Shown: piece after piece, positions 1 to 8,571 of the stretch | Layout: each line of letters opens with the position of its first letter | Position numbering within the stretch: the stretch's first letter is position 1 | Assembly (NCBI GenBank): GCA_040255405.1 | Contig: JBDZUX010000003.1 | Span: forward strand, 62,001-126,000 | Reading direction: 5' to 3' | Length of the DNA stretch: 64,000 nucleotides | Origin: 66-474 sp040255405 | Lineage (GTDB): Bacteria > Pseudomonadota > Gammaproteobacteria > Xanthomonadales > Rhodanobacteraceae | Program-made: the position numbers and the translations under genes | The notes under the pieces: model-generated | Database searches by the model: none | What the model saw: only the letters and a program-made list of their open reading frames with translations | What the model was told of the DNA's origin: nothing

Positions 1-987
1 ACGCAGCCGGGGACACTGCCTGACTGGCGGCAGTCACTGCGCGACGCGGTCACCGACCCGCGCGAATTGCTGGCGCTGGTCGGCCTGCCGCAGCTCGCCG
101 AGCAATTGCCGGCCGGCGATGCCGGCTTCGGATTGAAGGTGCCGCGCGGTTTCATCGCGCGCATGCGCCGCGGTGACCCGCATGACCCGTTGCTGCTGCA
201 GGTGCTCCCGCAGCTGGCCGAGTTGGAAGAAGTGCCGGGGTTCAGCGACGACGCGGTGGGCGATCTCGACGCCGTCGCCGCGCACGGCGTGCTGCACAAA
301 TATGACGGGCGCGCGCTGCTGATCGCGGCGGGTTCCTGCGCGGTGAATTGCCGCTATTGCTTCCGCCGGCACTTCCCCTATGCCGAGGAACTGGCCGCCA
401 CCCATGCGTGGCGTGCAGCCATCGATTGCCTGGCCGGCGACACCTCGATCCGCGAGGTGATCCTGTCCGGCGGCGACCCGCTGGTGCTTTCGACACAAAA
501 GTTGACAGAGCTCACGAACGCGCTTCGCGACCTGCCCCACGTGATCCGCCTGCGCATCCATTCGCGGTTGCCGGTGGTGTTGCCCGAACGCATCGACGCT
601 GCTTTCTGCGCGTGGCTTGCCGCGCTGCCCTTGCAACGGGTTGCGGTGCTGCACGCCAACCACCCCGACGAGCTGGACGCGAGCGTTGGCGCGGCCTGCG
701 CGCGGCTACGCGCAGCCGGCACAACCCTGTTCAACCAGTCGGTGCTGCTGCGCGGCGTCAACGACGATGCCGATGCACTGGTCGAACTTTCCGAACGCCT
801 GTTCGCGTTCGGCGTGCTGCCCTATTACCTGCACCAGCTCGACCGCGTGCGCGGCACGGCCCATTTCGAGGTCGACGATGCACGGGCGCGCGAACTGGCG
901 GGCACGTTGCGTGCACGGCTTCCCGGGTATCTTGTACCGAAGCTGGTGCGTGAAGTGCCGGGAGAAACAGGCAAGCGCCCATTGTGA
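1..987 (+). CDS. epmB: EF-P beta-lysylation protein EpmB (lysine 2,3-aminomutase-like), 5' end missing
   Basis: Radical-SAM enzyme that converts L-alpha-lysine to (R)-beta-lysine for transfer by EpmA onto elongation factor P. The frame is open from base 1 and reads an EpmB-like N-terminus (WRQSLRDAV..DPRELL), so the true start lies upstream of the window. The cluster-binding motif CAVNCRYCFRRHF (CxxxCxxC, near base 350) is present, followed by the glycine-rich SAM segment VILSGGDPL and an aminomutase-like LNQSVLLRGVND-type region (here FNQSVLLRGVND). The protein is short, as EpmB is, and lacks the C-terminal extension of catabolic lysine aminomutases. epmA and efp are not in the window. Family assignment is confident. 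Confidence 0.93.
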   Translation, partial: TQPGTLPDWRQSLRDAVTDPRELLALVGLPQLAEQLPAGDAGFGLKVPRGFIARMRRGDPHDPLLLQVLPQLAELEEVPGFSDDAVGDLDAVAAHGVLHKYDGRALLIAAGSCAVNCRYCFRRHFPYAEELAATHAWRAAIDCLAGDTSIREVILSGGDPLVLSTQKLTELTNALRDLPHVIRLRIHSRLPVVLPERIDAAFCAWLAALPLQRVAVLHANHPDELDASVGAACARLRAAGTTLFNQSVLLRGVNDDADALVELSERLFAFGVLPYYLHQLDRVRGTAHFEVDDARARELAGTLRARLPGYLVPKLVREVPGETGKRPL

Positions 988-1160
988 TGCGCCTGCTGGC
1001 GGAATCAGCGTCGATCGGGTACAAAGCCTGCTTGGCTCGGAAGGGAACACGGTGTTCCGGCGGGGATAGGCATCGACACAGGCCGGCGCCGGCGCGCAAG
1101 CACCGGTCGCCGTTCGAGCGTCCGTAAGCAACAGAAGAGAACTCAGCCGAAGGCCCGTCC

Positions 1161-3230
1161 ATGTTGTCCGAACCCATCACCAAGCTGATCATCGCCGAGG
1201 ATCAGGCCGAGGACGCCGAGCAGATCATCAGCGTGTTGCGCAACAGCGGCATTGCACTGCGCCCGCAGCGCATCGCGACGGAAGAGGAACTGGCCGCCTC
1301 GCTGGAATCGTTCACTCCCGACCTGGTGCTGGCCAACCCCGCCTGCAAGGAAATCTCCCTCGCCGCGATCGGCCGGGCACTGGACGGCACCGGCAAGGAT
1401 GTTGCACTGCTGGCGCTTGCCGACAAGCTCACCGACGACACGGTTGCTTCCATCCTCGCGCACGGCAACGTACGCGGCATCGCCCTGCGCAACCGCCATG
1501 ACCAGCTGCAGAACGTGGTGCGGCGCGAACTCGATGCGCTGAACACGCGCCGCAACGTACGCCGCCTCGAAGCGAGCTTGCGCGAGTCGGAACGCCGCTG
1601 CGATTCGCTGCTGGACTCCTCGCGCGATCCCATCGCGTACATCCACGAAGGCACCCACGTCCGCGCCAACAACGCCTACCTCGAAATGTTCGGCTTCGAA
1701 AGTTTCGAGGACGTCGAGGGTCTCACCATCCTCGACCTGGTCGCGCCCCAGCACACCGCCGACTTCAAGGATCTGCTGAAGCGCCTCGCGCGCGGCGAGA
1801 AGCCGCCCCCGAAACTGGACCTGACTGCCCGCCGCGCCGACGGCAGCACCTTCGAAGCGGTAATGGAGTTCTCGCCCGCGACCTACGAAGGCGAGCCCTG
1901 CCAGCAGATCGTGTTCCGGCTGCCCGCCACCAATACCGCGACGGAGGAAGAACTGCGCCGCCTGAAAACGCAGGATCCGCTGACTGGCCTGTCCAACCGC
2001 ACGCACTTCCTCGAATGCGTGGACGAAGCCGTGGCGCGTGCGATCGACGGCAGCACCGACCAGGCCCTGCTGCTCCTGGAACCGGACAATTACCGCGCGG
2101 TGCTCGACACCGTCGGCATCACCGGCGCCGACGACGTGCTGCGCCAGCTCGCCGGCACCATCAAGCAGCGCCTGCACCCTTCCGATCGGGCCGGCCGCAT
2201 CGGCGACCATTCGTTCGGCATCCTGCTGTCGGGCCGCACCCAGGCCGACGTGCTCCAGATCGCCGAGTCGCTTCGCGCCAGCGTCGAGACCGCCATCATC
2301 GAAGCCGGCGGCCATTCCACCAGCCTCACGATCAGCATCGGCGGCAGCCTGCTCGGCGAGAAGAACGCCAAGTCGCAGGTGTTGTTGTCACTCGCCGACG
2401 ACGCGCTGCGTTCGGCGTCGGGCCAGGGCGGCAATCGCGTCGACATCCACGACCCGGCCGCCGCGGACAAGGCCGAGGCGGCTCGCCAGCAGCAATGGCT
2501 GGACATGATCGACACCGCGCTGGCGCAGGACGGGTTCGTCCTCTACTTCCAGCCGGTCGTGAGCCTGCAGGGCGAGGACGGCGAGTTCTATGAAGTGCTG
2601 CTGCGCATCCGGGGCCCCACCGAAGAAGTGCTGCCCGCGCATTTCATGCCCATCGCCGAACGCAACGACCGCCTGCTGGCCATCGACCGCTGGGTGATCG
2701 AGCACGCCATCAGCGCGCTCGGCAAGCGCGGCGGCAAGGCGGCGTCCACCACGCTGTTCATCAAGTTGTCCACGCTCACCCTGCACGACGAAACGCTGGC
2801 AGACTGGGTGGACGCCAGGCTCGCCGCGGCCAACGTCAAGCCTTCGCAACTGGTGTTCGAAGTACCCGAGGCCAAGGTGATGACCTGCCTCAAGCCGGCC
2901 CGCGAATTCGTCGATCGCTGGCGCCAGACCGGCGGCGCCTTCGGGCTGGAACAGTTCGGTTCCGGCCTCAATTCGTTCCAGGCGCTGAAGCACATCGACG
3001 CCGATTACCTGAAACTCGATCGCGCGCTCACCGTCGACCTCGCGCATCATTCCGAAAACGAGCTGAAGGTGCGCGAGTTGTGCTCGCAGGCACACGCCGC
3101 CGGCAAGCGCACCATGGTCGAGTGGATCGAGGAAGCCGCGAGCATGCCGACGCTGTTCTCGGCCGGCGTGAACTTCGCGCAAGGCAACTTCCTCGCCGAG
3201 CCCTTTTCCGAGATGCGCTCGTTGAGCTGA
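1161..3230 (+). CDS. fimX: FimX-like REC/PAS/GGDEF/EAL protein (type IV pilus c-di-GMP effector)
   Basis: A 689-aa protein with the order of FimX: N-terminal receiver-like domain (about 1-130), PAS (about 145-260), GGDEF (about 275-430) and EAL (about 445-689). Both catalytic signatures are degenerate. The GGDEF site reads GDHSF (about residue 349) and the EAL site reads EVLLR (about residue 477), as expected for a c-di-GMP receptor rather than an enzyme. The receiver-like domain keeps AEDQ at its start, but no clear phosphoacceptor context is seen. Length matches Pseudomonas/Xanthomonas FimX (about 690 aa). In those organisms FimX controls type IV pilus assembly and twitching at the pole. 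It stands alone between epmB and the NAD kinase gene. Confidence 0.88.
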   Translation: MLSEPITKLIIAEDQAEDAEQIISVLRNSGIALRPQRIATEEELAASLESFTPDLVLANPACKEISLAAIGRALDGTGKDVALLALADKLTDDTVASILAHGNVRGIALRNRHDQLQNVVRRELDALNTRRNVRRLEASLRESERRCDSLLDSSRDPIAYIHEGTHVRANNAYLEMFGFESFEDVEGLTILDLVAPQHTADFKDLLKRLARGEKPPPKLDLTARRADGSTFEAVMEFSPATYEGEPCQQIVFRLPATNTATEEELRRLKTQDPLTGLSNRTHFLECVDEAVARAIDGSTDQALLLLEPDNYRAVLDTVGITGADDVLRQLAGTIKQRLHPSDRAGRIGDHSFGILLSGRTQADVLQIAESLRASVETAIIEAGGHSTSLTISIGGSLLGEKNAKSQVLLSLADDALRSASGQGGNRVDIHDPAAADKAEAARQQQWLDMIDTALAQDGFVLYFQPVVSLQGEDGEFYEVLLRIRGPTEEVLPAHFMPIAERNDRLLAIDRWVIEHAISALGKRGGKAASTTLFIKLSTLTLHDETLADWVDARLAAANVKPSQLVFEVPEAKVMTCLKPAREFVDRWRQTGGAFGLEQFGSGLNSFQALKHIDADYLKLDRALTVDLAHHSENELKVRELCSQAHAAGKRTMVEWIEEAASMPTLFSAGVNFAQGNFLAEPFSEMRSLS

Positions 3231-3314
3231 TTCCCCGGGATTCGTGCCGGGTCTCCAGGAACCGGGCAGGCCGCGATCATGGACGATCGCGCCAATGTCG
3301 ATCAAACTGGCGCC

Positions 3315-4106
3315 ATGGCCACCGCACCGCGTCCCGTTTCTGCCGTGCCACGACTGGCGTTCGTCGCTTCCGCGTCGGACAAGGCGCGCACCGCCTGCGA
3401 TGATCTCCAGGATCGCTACGGTGCGGCATCACCCGATGACGCCGACGTGATCGTCGCGCTGGGCGGCGACGGTTTCATGCTGCGCACCCTGCACGCGCAA
3501 CTGGGCCACGGCATGCCGGTGTACGGCATGAAACTCGGCCGCGTCGGGTTCCTGATGAACCGCTATCTCCCGGACGAACTCCCCGCGCGCATCGCGGCCG
3601 CACGGCCCGCCGTGTTGCATCCGCTGGAAATGCATGTCACCCAGCGCGACGGCACCGAAATCGACGCACTGGCTTTCAACGAAATCTCGCTGCTTCGGCA
3701 GACCAACCAGGCGGCCCACATCGAAGTGGCGTTGAACGGCGAAGTGAAACTCGCCAACCTGATCTGCGACGGCTTGCTGGTCGCGACGCCCGCGGGTTCC
3801 ACCGCGTACAACCTGTCCGCGCACGGCCCGATCCTGCCGCTGGATGCGAACGTGCTGGCACTCACCCCGATCAGTCCGTTCCGCCCGCGCCGCTGGCGCG
3901 GCGCGTTGCTGCCGGCCGGCACGCAAATCGGCCTGCGCACGCTGGAACCCGATCACCGCCCGGTCAGCGCCACTGCCGATTTCCACGAAGTGCGCGACGC
4001 GGTGAAGATCGACGTGCGTCAGGCGCGCGAACGCGCCATCACGTTGCTGTTCGACCCCGAGCGCAGTCTCGCCCAGCGAATCCTGGACGAGCAGTTCGAA
4101 CTGTGA
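3315..4106 (+). CDS. nadK: NAD kinase
   Basis: Phosphorylates NAD to NADP with ATP (ATP-NAD kinase family). Diagnostic segments are visible: the GGDG phosphate-binding motif in VIVALGGDGFMLRTLH, GMKLGRVGFLMN, the NE-containing AFNEISLLR and TPAGSTAYNLSAHGPILP. The start is uncertain. An in-frame ATG at 3279 would add 12 residues (275 aa), but homologues are about 258-265 aa and begin just before the RLAFVAS strand, so the ATG at 3315 (263 aa) is preferred. Neither start has a strong ribosome-binding site. It follows fimX by about 85 bp and may be co-transcribed with it. Confidence 0.9.
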   Translation: MATAPRPVSAVPRLAFVASASDKARTACDDLQDRYGAASPDDADVIVALGGDGFMLRTLHAQLGHGMPVYGMKLGRVGFLMNRYLPDELPARIAAARPAVLHPLEMHVTQRDGTEIDALAFNEISLLRQTNQAAHIEVALNGEVKLANLICDGLLVATPAGSTAYNLSAHGPILPLDANVLALTPISPFRPRRWRGALLPAGTQIGLRTLEPDHRPVSATADFHEVRDAVKIDVRQARERAITLLFDPERSLAQRILDEQFEL

Positions 4107-4206
4107 AGCGATGGCCGGCCCACAACGGCGGCCCGCCGAACGCGCCTGCCGACGAGGCCGCAGATCAACCGTTCGCCCAGCGAGACGCCGGCACGCCGTT
4201 GAAGGC

Positions 4207-5028
4207 CTAAGCTATCCTGGCCAGCTCGCGGCCCGTCCGGCCCGCGCCAACCCTCTGGCCCGGTTCAATCCCGTAGCGGGCATTCAAAAGATCCGCGATC
4301 AGGGAGCCGCGCAGTTGCTCCGGCCCGAATGCGAAGCGTTGCGAGAACGCGCTGCCGGGAATCGGATTGTCGCGTGCGTCGGTGAGTCCCCTCGGCAACA
4401 CGTCCCGCGCCAATTGCTCCAGCAGGCGAAGGCGCAAAGGCACCACGGGATTGTTTCGCACCAGCGGGTAGCTCGCGGAGGATGCGAACTGTTCGAACCC
4501 GTAGCACCGTTCGTAGAACTGGGCATGCCGCGGATGCACGCCGATCACGATATCCGTCACATCGGTGTGCAGGCCGAAATGGACAGCCCAGCGCATCATG
4601 CTGAACAAGGCCCCGACGCCGCGCGCAGCACTCCGGCGGCGATCCGCCAGCATGCCCACCTCCAGCAGCCGGCGTCCATTTCTCCGCAACTTGTCCAGAT
4701 GGGACGCATACACACTGTCCAGTGCGAGACCCATGGGGTTGTCGCGGAACAGCGTCATCGTGTAACCGACTTCCAGCCCTTCCGGACCCCAAATGACGCA
4801 GGCGTGCTCGCCCACGGCAGTGGGAACGGCATGGATGCGGAACGGGTTGGGGTCGATCAGCCCCATCTCCGTGTAACGGTCGTATACCAATCGCCAGGCC
4901 GATTGCACGTGCTCAAGACTGGTTGCGCACAAACACGGGGGTTCGCTGCGGCGCGTGGCTGAACGCGCGAGCCGCGCGGTGATGTCGATGACTTTGTCAG
5001 GCGTTTCCGATGATGTGAGTGCTTGCAT
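4207..5028 (-). CDS. FeeM-type N-acyl amino acid synthase / PEP-CTERM-associated GNAT acyltransferase
   Basis: A 273-aa GNAT-fold protein of the FeeM/exosortase-associated acyltransferase group. Visible traits are the N-terminal AWRLVYDRYTEMGLI helix typical of FeeM and acyl-homoserine-lactone-synthase-like acyltransferases, a central RRLLEVGMLADRRR strand-turn, and VHPRHAQFYERCYGFE near residue 185. Family members use acyl-ACP to acylate an amino acid. The real substrate here is unknown. The gene converges on NAD kinase and diverges from the nitroreductase-like gene across a 1.1-kb spacer. Nearby PEP-CTERM and ThiF genes suggest an accessory metabolite pathway. No signal peptide is seen, so it is cytoplasmic. 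The family call is fairly confident and the substrate is inference. Confidence 0.72.
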   Translation of the reverse strand: MQALTSSETPDKVIDITARLARSATRRSEPPCLCATSLEHVQSAWRLVYDRYTEMGLIDPNPFRIHAVPTAVGEHACVIWGPEGLEVGYTMTLFRDNPMGLALDSVYASHLDKLRRNGRRLLEVGMLADRRRSAARGVGALFSMMRWAVHFGLHTDVTDIVIGVHPRHAQFYERCYGFEQFASSASYPLVRNNPVVPLRLRLLEQLARDVLPRGLTDARDNPIPGSAFSQRFAFGPEQLRGSLIADLLNARYGIEPGQRVGAGRTGRELARIA

Positions 5029-5862
5029 GTTTCGAGCGCCGATCCGCGGTACGTTGTTTCAAGACATGCCGCTCCCTTGACGGCATGGACGAGTCCCCGT
5101 GTTTGCCTGCGCCGACCATGACGTCGTCGCCGGTACTGCAATGGTTGCGTTCGAAACGCGATGAAGAATCCCGTGCGCCTGCCGGGCCGCGCCGTGCCGT
5201 CCGCAAAACACCGACATCTCCTCGCGGAGGGCGCCGGAATGCCGGGGCCACCAGCGGACGTGCGGGATGCGTGGAAAAGGTGCCGGCCGGGCGCGCGCTG
5301 CGCCAACTGCACGATTTCGCGCCGGATTGCACCAGGCGGGGGAAGATGTCGCGATGCTTCGTGGCCTTCGGCCACGGGCAGCTCTGCGAGCTTTGGAAGA
5401 CGTTCACGGGCTGAGCGACGAAACCTGACCAAACGCGCCGCGGGTCATCCTTCCCCATCGGTCGCTCGAGAACGGCTAGCTTCCTGTCTAGCCGCTGTAC
5501 CCCCTTCGTGACATTTTGCAACTTCAAATGCTCGGATTGTGTTAACCACGTCGGCAAATCGTGGAGGAATTTCCTGAATCGGGAATTGCGTTCACGATAG
5601 GTTTTGTTTTCGGAATCGCGTTCAGGATTGCCGTCACATGGGCGGCAAACGTCTGTCCCGTCGGACGTTCGCTCTGCTTTGCAGGCCGCTCTGCAGGCAT
5701 CGAATCGCAGTCCCTCCATCACGCAGTGCAATCATTCCTGCTGCAGCATACGCTCGGTGCAGTCACCCTTGGCTATCGTGATCGCAAAGATCACCGATTT
5801 CGGCGCGCGGGATCGTCCCCGTCGTATAGTGCCGTTGGGCTTGTGCGCCGGCGGATCGCCGC
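5029..5862. other. Long divergent intergenic spacer, no convincing gene
   Basis: About 830 bp between the acyltransferase start and the sigma-54 site of the nitroreductase-like gene. The 5500-5800 part is visibly richer in A/T than its surroundings. It carries an imperfect direct repeat, GGAATTGCGTTCACGAT (about 5582) and GGAATCGCGTTCAGGAT (about 5611), and an inverted repeat AACGTC..GACGTT near 5650-5670. Either could be an upstream activator site for a sigma-54 enhancer-binding protein. The short reading frames here have no recognisable product. Confidence 0.4.
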
Positions 5863-5878
5863 TGGCACGGTACCTGCG
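5863..5878 (+). promoter_or_regulatory. Putative sigma-54 (RpoN) promoter of the nitroreductase-like gene
   Basis: TGGCAC-N5-CTGC. The -24 element is perfect (TGGCACG). The -12 element has one change from TTGC and keeps the invariant GC with 10 nt between GG and GC. The predicted start of transcription is about 5889, giving a leader of about 230 nt before the TTG start codon at 6123. A second, perfect sigma-54 site lies before the PEP-CTERM gene at 7460. Confidence 0.6.
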
Positions 5879-5903
5879 GCCGGATGCGGACGACGACGGA
5901 AAA

Positions 5904-6121
5904 GGACCCTCCTGATTGGCCTCAAGCCTCCAGTGTCTTGAGCACTTCGCTCCTTGGGAGAGGGTGCCTCGAAGAGGGGTCCGCTCGTCGATGGTGGCAG
6001 CCATCCAGTGCAAGACTTGCCATTCGCGTAAATCCGTACCCTCATCCGGCGCTGCGCGCCACCTTCTCCCGAGGGAAGAAGGGAGAAGCCAACCGAGGAC
6101 CAAGGCCAATCAGGAGGACCC
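5904..6121. repeat. MITE-like inverted repeat forming the leader of the nitroreductase-like gene
   Basis: CCTCCTGATTGGCCT at 5908-5922 is exactly complementary to AGGCCAATCAGGAGG at 6103-6117, and the inner arms (CTTGGGAGAGGGTG near 5960; CCACCTTCTCCCGAGGG near 6060) also pair imperfectly. The right arm contains the AGGAGG ribosome-binding site of the next gene. The inner sequence TACCCTCATCCGGCGCTGCG is of the kind seen in short dispersed repeats of proteobacteria. No transposase is encoded. Confidence 0.65.
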
Positions 6122-6122
6122 T

Positions 6123-7196
6123 TTGGACGAACGGACCAAAACAAGCATCCTGTGTGCGGGCATCGCCGCGCCCTCGGCGGACAACTCGCAACCTTGGCGG
6201 TTCGCGTGGTCCGGCGACGACCTGGATCTGCACATCGACCCGGAGCGTAGCGGCCGCGTCTCGGACAGCCGGTACGTACTCAGCGATCTGGCTGCCGGTG
6301 CCTGTCTGGAAAACATGCTCGTCCGTGGTCGATCGCTGGGATATTCGGCGGGTCTGGAGATCTTCCCGCGGCAGGAAGACGAGCTGTGGGTCGCCCGCAT
6401 GCATTGGCGTCACGCCCCCGGGAGCGAGTCATCCGAACCCTTGGCCACCGCCATCGACGCGAGGCACACCGACCGGCGCTTTCCCTGGCGAGGTCCGATG
6501 TCCGCCGAGGTGCAGGCCCGCCTGACCACGCAGGCAGGACAGCTTGCCGGCCCCCGTCTTTGGTGGCCACGCGCGTTGCGCGAGAGAACCGCTGCACTGG
6601 GCATCATCAGGCAGGCCGAAACGTTGCGGTTTCGCAGCGCGACGCTGCACGCGGAACTGTTTTCCAGCATCCGCTTTTCCGCCGGCTGGCACGGCACCTG
6701 CGAGGAAGGGCTGGCTCCGGCAACGCTGGCCGTCGAGGCACCGATGCGTCCGATCTTCAAGGCCATGCGCCGTCCCGGCTTGATGACCCTGTTAAACCGG
6801 CTGGGGGCGGCTCGGGCATTGGGGCTGCGTTCGGCCTGGCTGCCGATCCGCCTGTCGCCCGGGCTCTGCCTCATCGTGATTCCATCCACCGCGCGCCCCG
6901 ACGTACTGTCGGCTGGCCGCGCGCTGCAACGGGTGTGGCTGCAGGCCACGCTGGAGGGACTGTCGGTGCAACCTTATGCGGCAGCCGGCGTACTCGGCTT
7001 GGGGTTCGTACCGATCGAGGCCGCCTTCCAACAGCCGCTCTCGCAGTTGCGCTCGGCACTGGCCACCTTGTGCGGGACCGGTCACGGACTCGTGTTCCTG
7101 CGACTCGGCTACGCCAAGTCTGCCCCGCGCCACCGCAGTGGGCGGCGCGAACCCGCAAGTTTCAGCGCATCGCCTCCGGGACCTGCCAGCGCCTGA
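6123..7196 (+). CDS. Nitroreductase-fold protein (SagB/Rv1355c C-terminal-like)
   Basis: A 357-aa protein opening with GIAAPSADNSQPWRFAW, the FMN-binding signature of the nitroreductase family, so an FMN oxidoreductase is likely. The start is the TTG at 6123, chosen because a full AGGAGG (6112-6117) sits 5 nt upstream and the nitroreductase motif follows about 15 residues later. Frames reaching further upstream read through the leader repeat. Later motifs are weaker (GGTxxxxx-type C-terminal binding motif not clear; the C-terminus is basic/Ser-Pro rich). Its neighbour at 8572 is ThiF-like. In mycobacterial Rv1355c-type proteins a ThiF-like and a nitroreductase-like domain are fused, which makes a functional link plausible. 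The substrate is unknown. Confidence 0.68.
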   Translation: MDERTKTSILCAGIAAPSADNSQPWRFAWSGDDLDLHIDPERSGRVSDSRYVLSDLAAGACLENMLVRGRSLGYSAGLEIFPRQEDELWVARMHWRHAPGSESSEPLATAIDARHTDRRFPWRGPMSAEVQARLTTQAGQLAGPRLWWPRALRERTAALGIIRQAETLRFRSATLHAELFSSIRFSAGWHGTCEEGLAPATLAVEAPMRPIFKAMRRPGLMTLLNRLGAARALGLRSAWLPIRLSPGLCLIVIPSTARPDVLSAGRALQRVWLQATLEGLSVQPYAAAGVLGLGFVPIEAAFQQPLSQLRSALATLCGTGHGLVFLRLGYAKSAPRHRSGRREPASFSASPPGPASA

Positions 7197-7580
7197 GGGC
7201 GTCGGGCGGTAGCCACCCGCTTGCCGGCCAGGCGATCATGGCGCGCGGGAAGCGAGCGACAAAACCGATGACAGTGTCGACCTGCCTTACAGATGGCAGG
7301 CGTCGCGCCACGCGCGAACAAGCTCATGGGGAACAAGCAGTTACAGGAAGCCATTCGAGAAGGCCCGCCGCGACGACGTGTCGGCCGATCTTACACATGG
7401 GGCGCGGAATCTCCGTGGAACCGTCAACTAAATCGTACGAAAACAATAACTTGCATGAGTGGCACGGATGTTGCTCTATCAGTACCGACGGTGATGTCAC
7501 TCGCGTGCCAAAACCGGTTGTCTGGATAGGTTCTCAAATCGCCTGTCTCTAGGAATGGACTCTCAGTTGAGGAGAACAAC
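7197..7580. other. Leader region of the PEP-CTERM gene
   Basis: 384 bp without a gene. It holds the sigma-54 promoter at 7460-7475 and, upstream of it, a GTCGGCCGAT-containing stretch (about 7380-7395) that could bind an activator. The rest is unremarkable. Confidence 0.4.
7460..7475 (+). promoter_or_regulatory. Sigma-54 (RpoN) promoter of the PEP-CTERM gene
   Basis: TGGCACGGATGTTGCT is an exact match to the consensus TGGCACG-N4-TTGCW. The predicted transcription start is near 7487, about 94 nt before the ATG at 7581. PEP-CTERM/exosortase systems are commonly controlled by the PrsK/PrsR two-component pair, whose PrsR is a sigma-54-dependent activator. No such regulator is in this window. Confidence 0.82.
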
Positions 7581-8384
7581 ATGTTGACGAAGAAAAGCAT
7601 CGGAATCGCATTCGCAGCCGCCATGGCGCTGGGTGCGAGCGGCGCAGCGCTCGCCACGCCCATCAGCGTGAACGGCGTCCAGTGGGACAGCAGCAGCCCG
7701 TTCGACCTGACCATCCAGTCGCTCAACCTTCGCGAGACGAGCGTTGCGGCTGTCGGCGACACCCTCACGGGTTACGGCCAGATCGGCTCCATCAACGGCA
7801 ACAACAACTTCTGTTCCGGCTGCGACCTGACCTTCACGTTCACCTACACGGTGCAGAGCATCTCCGGCGACCAGGTCGTGTTCAACAACGGAACCTTCCA
7901 GTTCTACACGCAAGCGGCCGGAAGCTTCAGCTTTGGCGATCCGACGTCGGTCGGAGGCACTCCGTGGGTTACCCTGTCCGGTCACACCGCGCCTCAGACC
8001 GGTTTTGCGGACCTCGGTCAGCTGTATGCAACGGTGACCGGCTCCGTCGCGCAGCCTGGGAGTCAATCCGGCGGGTTCGGGCTGGTGGATGCGACGGGCG
8101 GGCCGGCGGCGAGCAAGCTGGACAGCAACTTCTGGGACGACAGCATCGGTGGATTCGCGGATTTCCAACTGCAGTCGTCGTTCTCATTCGCCCCAGCCAG
8201 CACCTGTCCCTCGGTCACGACCAATCTGGATGACATTTGCGCCTATCCGATCCAGGGCAATGGTTCGTTGACCGGCAGGACGGCGGTTCCCGAACCGGGT
8301 GAAGTCGGCCTCCTGGGCCTTGGCTTGGGCGTGCTGGGGTTCTTCATGTGGCGCCGCCGCAAAGAGTCCACCGGACGCGAGTAA
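7581..8384 (+). CDS. PEP-CTERM sorting domain-containing secreted protein
   Basis: A 267-aa exported protein. It has a Sec signal peptide (residues 1-25, KKSIGIAFAAAMALGASGAALA) and a Ser/Thr/Asn/Gly-rich body of unknown fold. The C-terminus is a classical PEP-CTERM tag: VPEPGE, a hydrophobic helix (VGLLGLGLGVLGFFMW) and a basic tail RRRK. Such tags are recognised and cleaved by exosortase (EpsH/XrtA type), and the proteins usually go with exopolysaccharide export. Two Cys pairs (CSGC, CPS..CAY) may form disulfides. The ribosome-binding site AGGAG (7570-7574) supports the start. It has its own sigma-54 promoter and a strong terminator, so it is monocistronic. Confidence 0.9.
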   Translation: MLTKKSIGIAFAAAMALGASGAALATPISVNGVQWDSSSPFDLTIQSLNLRETSVAAVGDTLTGYGQIGSINGNNNFCSGCDLTFTFTYTVQSISGDQVVFNNGTFQFYTQAAGSFSFGDPTSVGGTPWVTLSGHTAPQTGFADLGQLYATVTGSVAQPGSQSGGFGLVDATGGPAASKLDSNFWDDSIGGFADFQLQSSFSFAPASTCPSVTTNLDDICAYPIQGNGSLTGRTAVPEPGEVGLLGLGLGVLGFFMWRRRKESTGRE

Positions 8385-8417
8385 ATCCACCGTCCAGTGC
8401 ACGCGTTTTGACGAACC

Positions 8418-8450
8418 ATGGCGCCGCTTCTCGAAGCGGCGCCATTTTTT
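8418..8450 (+). terminator. Rho-independent terminator after the PEP-CTERM gene
   Basis: Perfect stem GGCGCCGCTTC / GAAGCGGCGCC with a short loop, followed by a run of T, 34 bp after the stop codon. It separates the PEP-CTERM gene from the ThiF-like gene. Confidence 0.92.
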
Positions 8451-8571
8451 CATCCGCGGTTTCTGGTCGAGAGGACCGGCCGGCGCCATCGCGGATTGTG
8501 GACCGCAGCGCGCAAGTGCTAGGGTGCCGGCAAGGCAGCGGCTTCATGCCGCAGCGTGCAGCGCAGGAACG

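Noticed and set aside
5029..5560. Possible sigma-54 promoter for the FeeM-like gene on the minus strand
   Set aside because: I looked for the GC-N10-CC pattern with flanking consensus and found no acceptable match, so co-regulation of this gene is unproven.
5161..5941. Short open frames in the spacer between the acyltransferase and nitroreductase-like genes
   Set aside because: No recognisable domain and no good ribosome-binding site. They read through AT-richer and repeat DNA.
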